A stretch of 64,000 nucleotides of DNA from Streptomyces sp. MP131-18 (GTDB taxonomy: Bacteria; Actinomycetota; Actinomycetes; Streptomycetales; Streptomycetaceae). Where the stretch lies: assembly GCF_001984575.1 (NCBI RefSeq), contig NZ_LZNS01000001.1, forward strand, positions 7,553,061 to 7,617,060, given 5' to 3'. The translations under genes and the position numbers were made by a program. The notes below the pieces were generated by a model that saw only the letters and a list, made by a program, of their open reading frames with translations, did not search any database and was not told the DNA's origin. Below are positions 62,459-64,000 of the stretch, piece after piece (positions within the stretch are counted from its first letter, which is position 1; each line of letters begins with the position of its first letter).

Positions 62459-63204
62459 TGCTCCTTATCCGTACTGGCCAGAATCTCCGCGAGGTGCACC
62501 GGGCGCACCGGCGAGCCCAGCCGGGCCAGGGTGCCCCCGATGTGCAGCTGGCAGGAATTGTCCACGGTGCACACGGCCTGCGCCCCCGTGCCCATGATGT
62601 GCCGCGCCTTGTCGGCGCCCATGGCCGCGGAGACCGCCGCGTTCTTCACCGAGAACGTGCCGCCGAAGCCGCAGCACTCCTGCGCGCCGGGCAGCTCAAC
62701 CAGGTCAAGGCCCGCCACCGCGTCGAGCAGCCGCTTCGGCTTCGTGCCCAGGCCGAGCATCCGCAGCCCGTGGCAGGTGGGGTGATAGGTGACCCGGTGC
62801 GGGTAGTAGGCCCCGACGTCCGTCACCCCCAGCACGTCGACCAGGAACTCCGTCAGCTCCAGCGTCCGCGGCACCACCGCCTCCGCCGCCCGCGTCAGCT
62901 CCTCGCCCCTGCCCTCCGCCGCCGCCTTCGCGCCGATCCGCGGATAGTTGTCCCGCACCATCGCCGCGCACGAACCCGAAGGCGTCACGACGTAGTCGAA
63001 GCCCGCGAAGGCCGCCGCGAACCGCCGCACCAGCGGCTCGGTCTCCCACCGGTACCCGGTGTTGAACTGCGGCTGCCCGCAGCACGACTGCGCCTCGGGG
63101 AACTCCGCCTCCACGCCGAGCCGCCGCAGCAGCGACACCACCGCCCGGCCCGTGCGCGGGTACAACGTGTCGTTGATACACGTGACGAACAGCGCGACCC
63201 GCAT
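62452..63204 (-). CDS. lutA: Lactate utilisation Fe-S oxidoreductase A (LutA/YkgE)
   Basis: A 250-aa protein from the ATG at 63204, opening MRVALFVTCIND. It has two cysteine-rich CCG domains: QSCCGQPQFNTGY and QECCGFGGTFSVKN, ligands of a heterodisulfide-reductase-type cluster. Catalytic subunit candidate of LutABC. It starts four bases after the rhamnulokinase stop, so it is in one operon with it. Confidence 0.95.
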   Translation of the reverse strand: MRVALFVTCINDTLYPRTGRAVVSLLRRLGVEAEFPEAQSCCGQPQFNTGYRWETEPLVRRFAAAFAGFDYVVTPSGSCAAMVRDNYPRIGAKAAAEGRGEELTRAAEAVVPRTLELTEFLVDVLGVTDVGAYYPHRVTYHPTCHGLRMLGLGTKPKRLLDAVAGLDLVELPGAQECCGFGGTFSVKNAAVSAAMGADKARHIMGTGAQAVCTVDNSCQLHIGGTLARLGSPVRPVHLAEILASTDKEQW

Positions 63205-63208
63205 CCCT

Positions 63209-64000
63209 TTAGTCCCTTCCGCCGCCGGCCAGCCGGGCGGCCGCCCGTTCCCACGCGCGTGTGCCGCCCGAGGGCTCATGGTGCCGCAACGCCTGCGTGC
63301 CGCGCAGCAGGCCGCGCAGTTCCGGCAGCCCGCCCTGCACGCCGCCCGCCGCCCTGGCCTGCACCAGCAGATTCCCCAGAGCCGCGGCCTCCGCCGGGCC
63401 CGCCACCACCGGCAGCCCGCAGGCGTCCGCGGTCAGCCGGCACAGCAACTCGTTGTGCGCGCCGCCGCCGACGATGTGCACCACGTCGACCTCGCGGCCC
63501 GAAAGGCGCTGGGCGTCGGCCACCGCCGCCCGGTGCGCGAGCGCCAGCGAATCCAGCACGCACCGCACCGTCTCCGCCTCGTTCCGCGGCTCGGGCTGTC
63601 CGGTGCGGCGGCAGGCCGCCGAGATCCGCTCCGGCATCCCGCCCGGCGGGATGAACTCCGGGTCGCCCGCGTCCACGACGGAACGCAGCGGCGGCGCCTG
63701 CGCCGCGCGCGCGAGCAGCGGCCGGAGCTCCTGCGGCGAGCCCGCCGCCGCCCACTCGCGCAAGCACTCCTGGAGCAGCCAGAGCCCCATGATGTTGCGC
63801 AGATAGCGCACCGTGCCGTCCACGCCCAGCTCGTTCGTGAAGTTGGCGCGGCGGCTCTCCTCGCTCAGCACCGGCGCCTCCAGCTCCACCCCGGCGAGCG
63901 ACCACGTGCCCGTGGCGATGTACGCGAACCGTTCACCCGCCGCGGGCACCCCCGCCACCGCGGAGGCGGTGTCGTGCGAGCCGACGGCCGTCACCGGAAC
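63209..64000 (-). CDS. rhaB: Rhamnulokinase, C-terminal part (FGGY family)
   Basis: Partial: the frame runs off the right edge at 64000. The visible 264 residues are the C-terminal actin-like lobe of an FGGY sugar kinase: GSHDTASAVAGVP, YIATGTWSLAGVEL, NFTNELGVDGTVRYLRNIMGLWLLQEC and VHIVGGGAHNELLCRLTADACGLPVVAGPAEAAALGNLL. NIMGLWLLQEC and GSHDTASA are typical of rhamnulokinases, which make L-rhamnulose 1-phosphate. The lutABC genes follow in the same operon, fitting a path from rhamnose via lactaldehyde to lactate. Confidence 0.9.
   Translation of the reverse strand, partial: VPVTAVGSHDTASAVAGVPAAGERFAYIATGTWSLAGVELEAPVLSEESRRANFTNELGVDGTVRYLRNIMGLWLLQECLREWAAAGSPQELRPLLARAAQAPPLRSVVDAGDPEFIPPGGMPERISAACRRTGQPEPRNEAETVRCVLDSLALAHRAAVADAQRLSGREVDVVHIVGGGAHNELLCRLTADACGLPVVAGPAEAAALGNLLVQARAAGGVQGGLPELRGLLRGTQALRHHEPSGGTRAWERAAARLAGGGRD

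Overview
The window is very GC-rich (mostly above 70%), with Streptomyces-style gene packing, GTG/TTG starts, ATGA stop/start overlaps, T-less hairpin terminators and many actinobacterial families (DUF5709, DUF2267, DUF1349, ECF41 sigma factor, TIGR03086). It comes from a Streptomyces or close relative. No tRNA, rRNA, CRISPR array, insertion sequence or prophage was recognised.

Region 1 (1-10047) is the right end of a type I polyketide biosynthetic cluster read left to right. The last part of a modular PKS enters from the left edge: end of an AT, an ACP with an unusual active-site motif, then KS-AT-ACP-thioesterase. It is followed in one tight operon by a methyltransferase, a SRPBCC cyclase-like protein, an AsnB-type amidotransferase, a second methyltransferase and a TfdB-like FAD monooxygenase whose frame is broken at a C-run. 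Neither visible module has reductive domains, so the chain should leave with unreduced beta-keto groups. The product is not identified. Next come a third methyltransferase (10087-10995, minus) and a TetM/OtrA-like ribosomal protection factor (11062-13080, minus) with an overlapping 38-codon leader ORF.

Region 2 (13368-30555) is accessory and metabolic: a subtilisin, a CynX-type MFS transporter, a HAD phosphatase, a LacI regulator, a secreted glucuronoyl esterase with a CBM2, several small enzymes, a 792-aa membrane protein with a C-terminal region resembling the helical domain of Cry delta-endotoxins (24128-26506, low GC), a CoA-binding protein, a secreted stand-alone CBM, a YigZ protein, and an LLM flavin oxidoreductase with an FMN reductase. 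The esterase and the stand-alone CBM each have a perfect 14-bp CebR-type operator upstream, so both probably belong to the cello-oligosaccharide regulon.

Region 3 (30684-47725) holds sbcD-sbcC, an Lrp regulator, rhodanese, a DUF885 protein, GNAT, then a wrecked secondary-metabolism remnant (38581-40503: half an adenylation domain, a truncated methyltransferase, a multiply frameshifted KAS III-like gene). After it come an ECF41 sigma factor facing an SDR, a GntR regulator with a likely autoregulatory operator, a ROK protein, purB, an SGNH hydrolase, DUF5709 and DUF2267.

Region 4 (47812-64000) is mostly single enzymes and regulators: PYROXD2-like oxidoreductase, DUF1349, ABC exporter, alpha/beta hydrolase, TetR, NUDIX, a degenerate NERD-like protein, a DUF2332-PPOX-VOC operon, ThuA, questin oxidase-like, a B3/B4-domain protein and TIGR03086. 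It ends in a rhamnulokinase-lutA-lutB-lutC operon that leaves the right edge, linking L-rhamnose breakdown to lactate oxidation.

Functions are assigned by reading motifs and family resemblance; no database search was possible.
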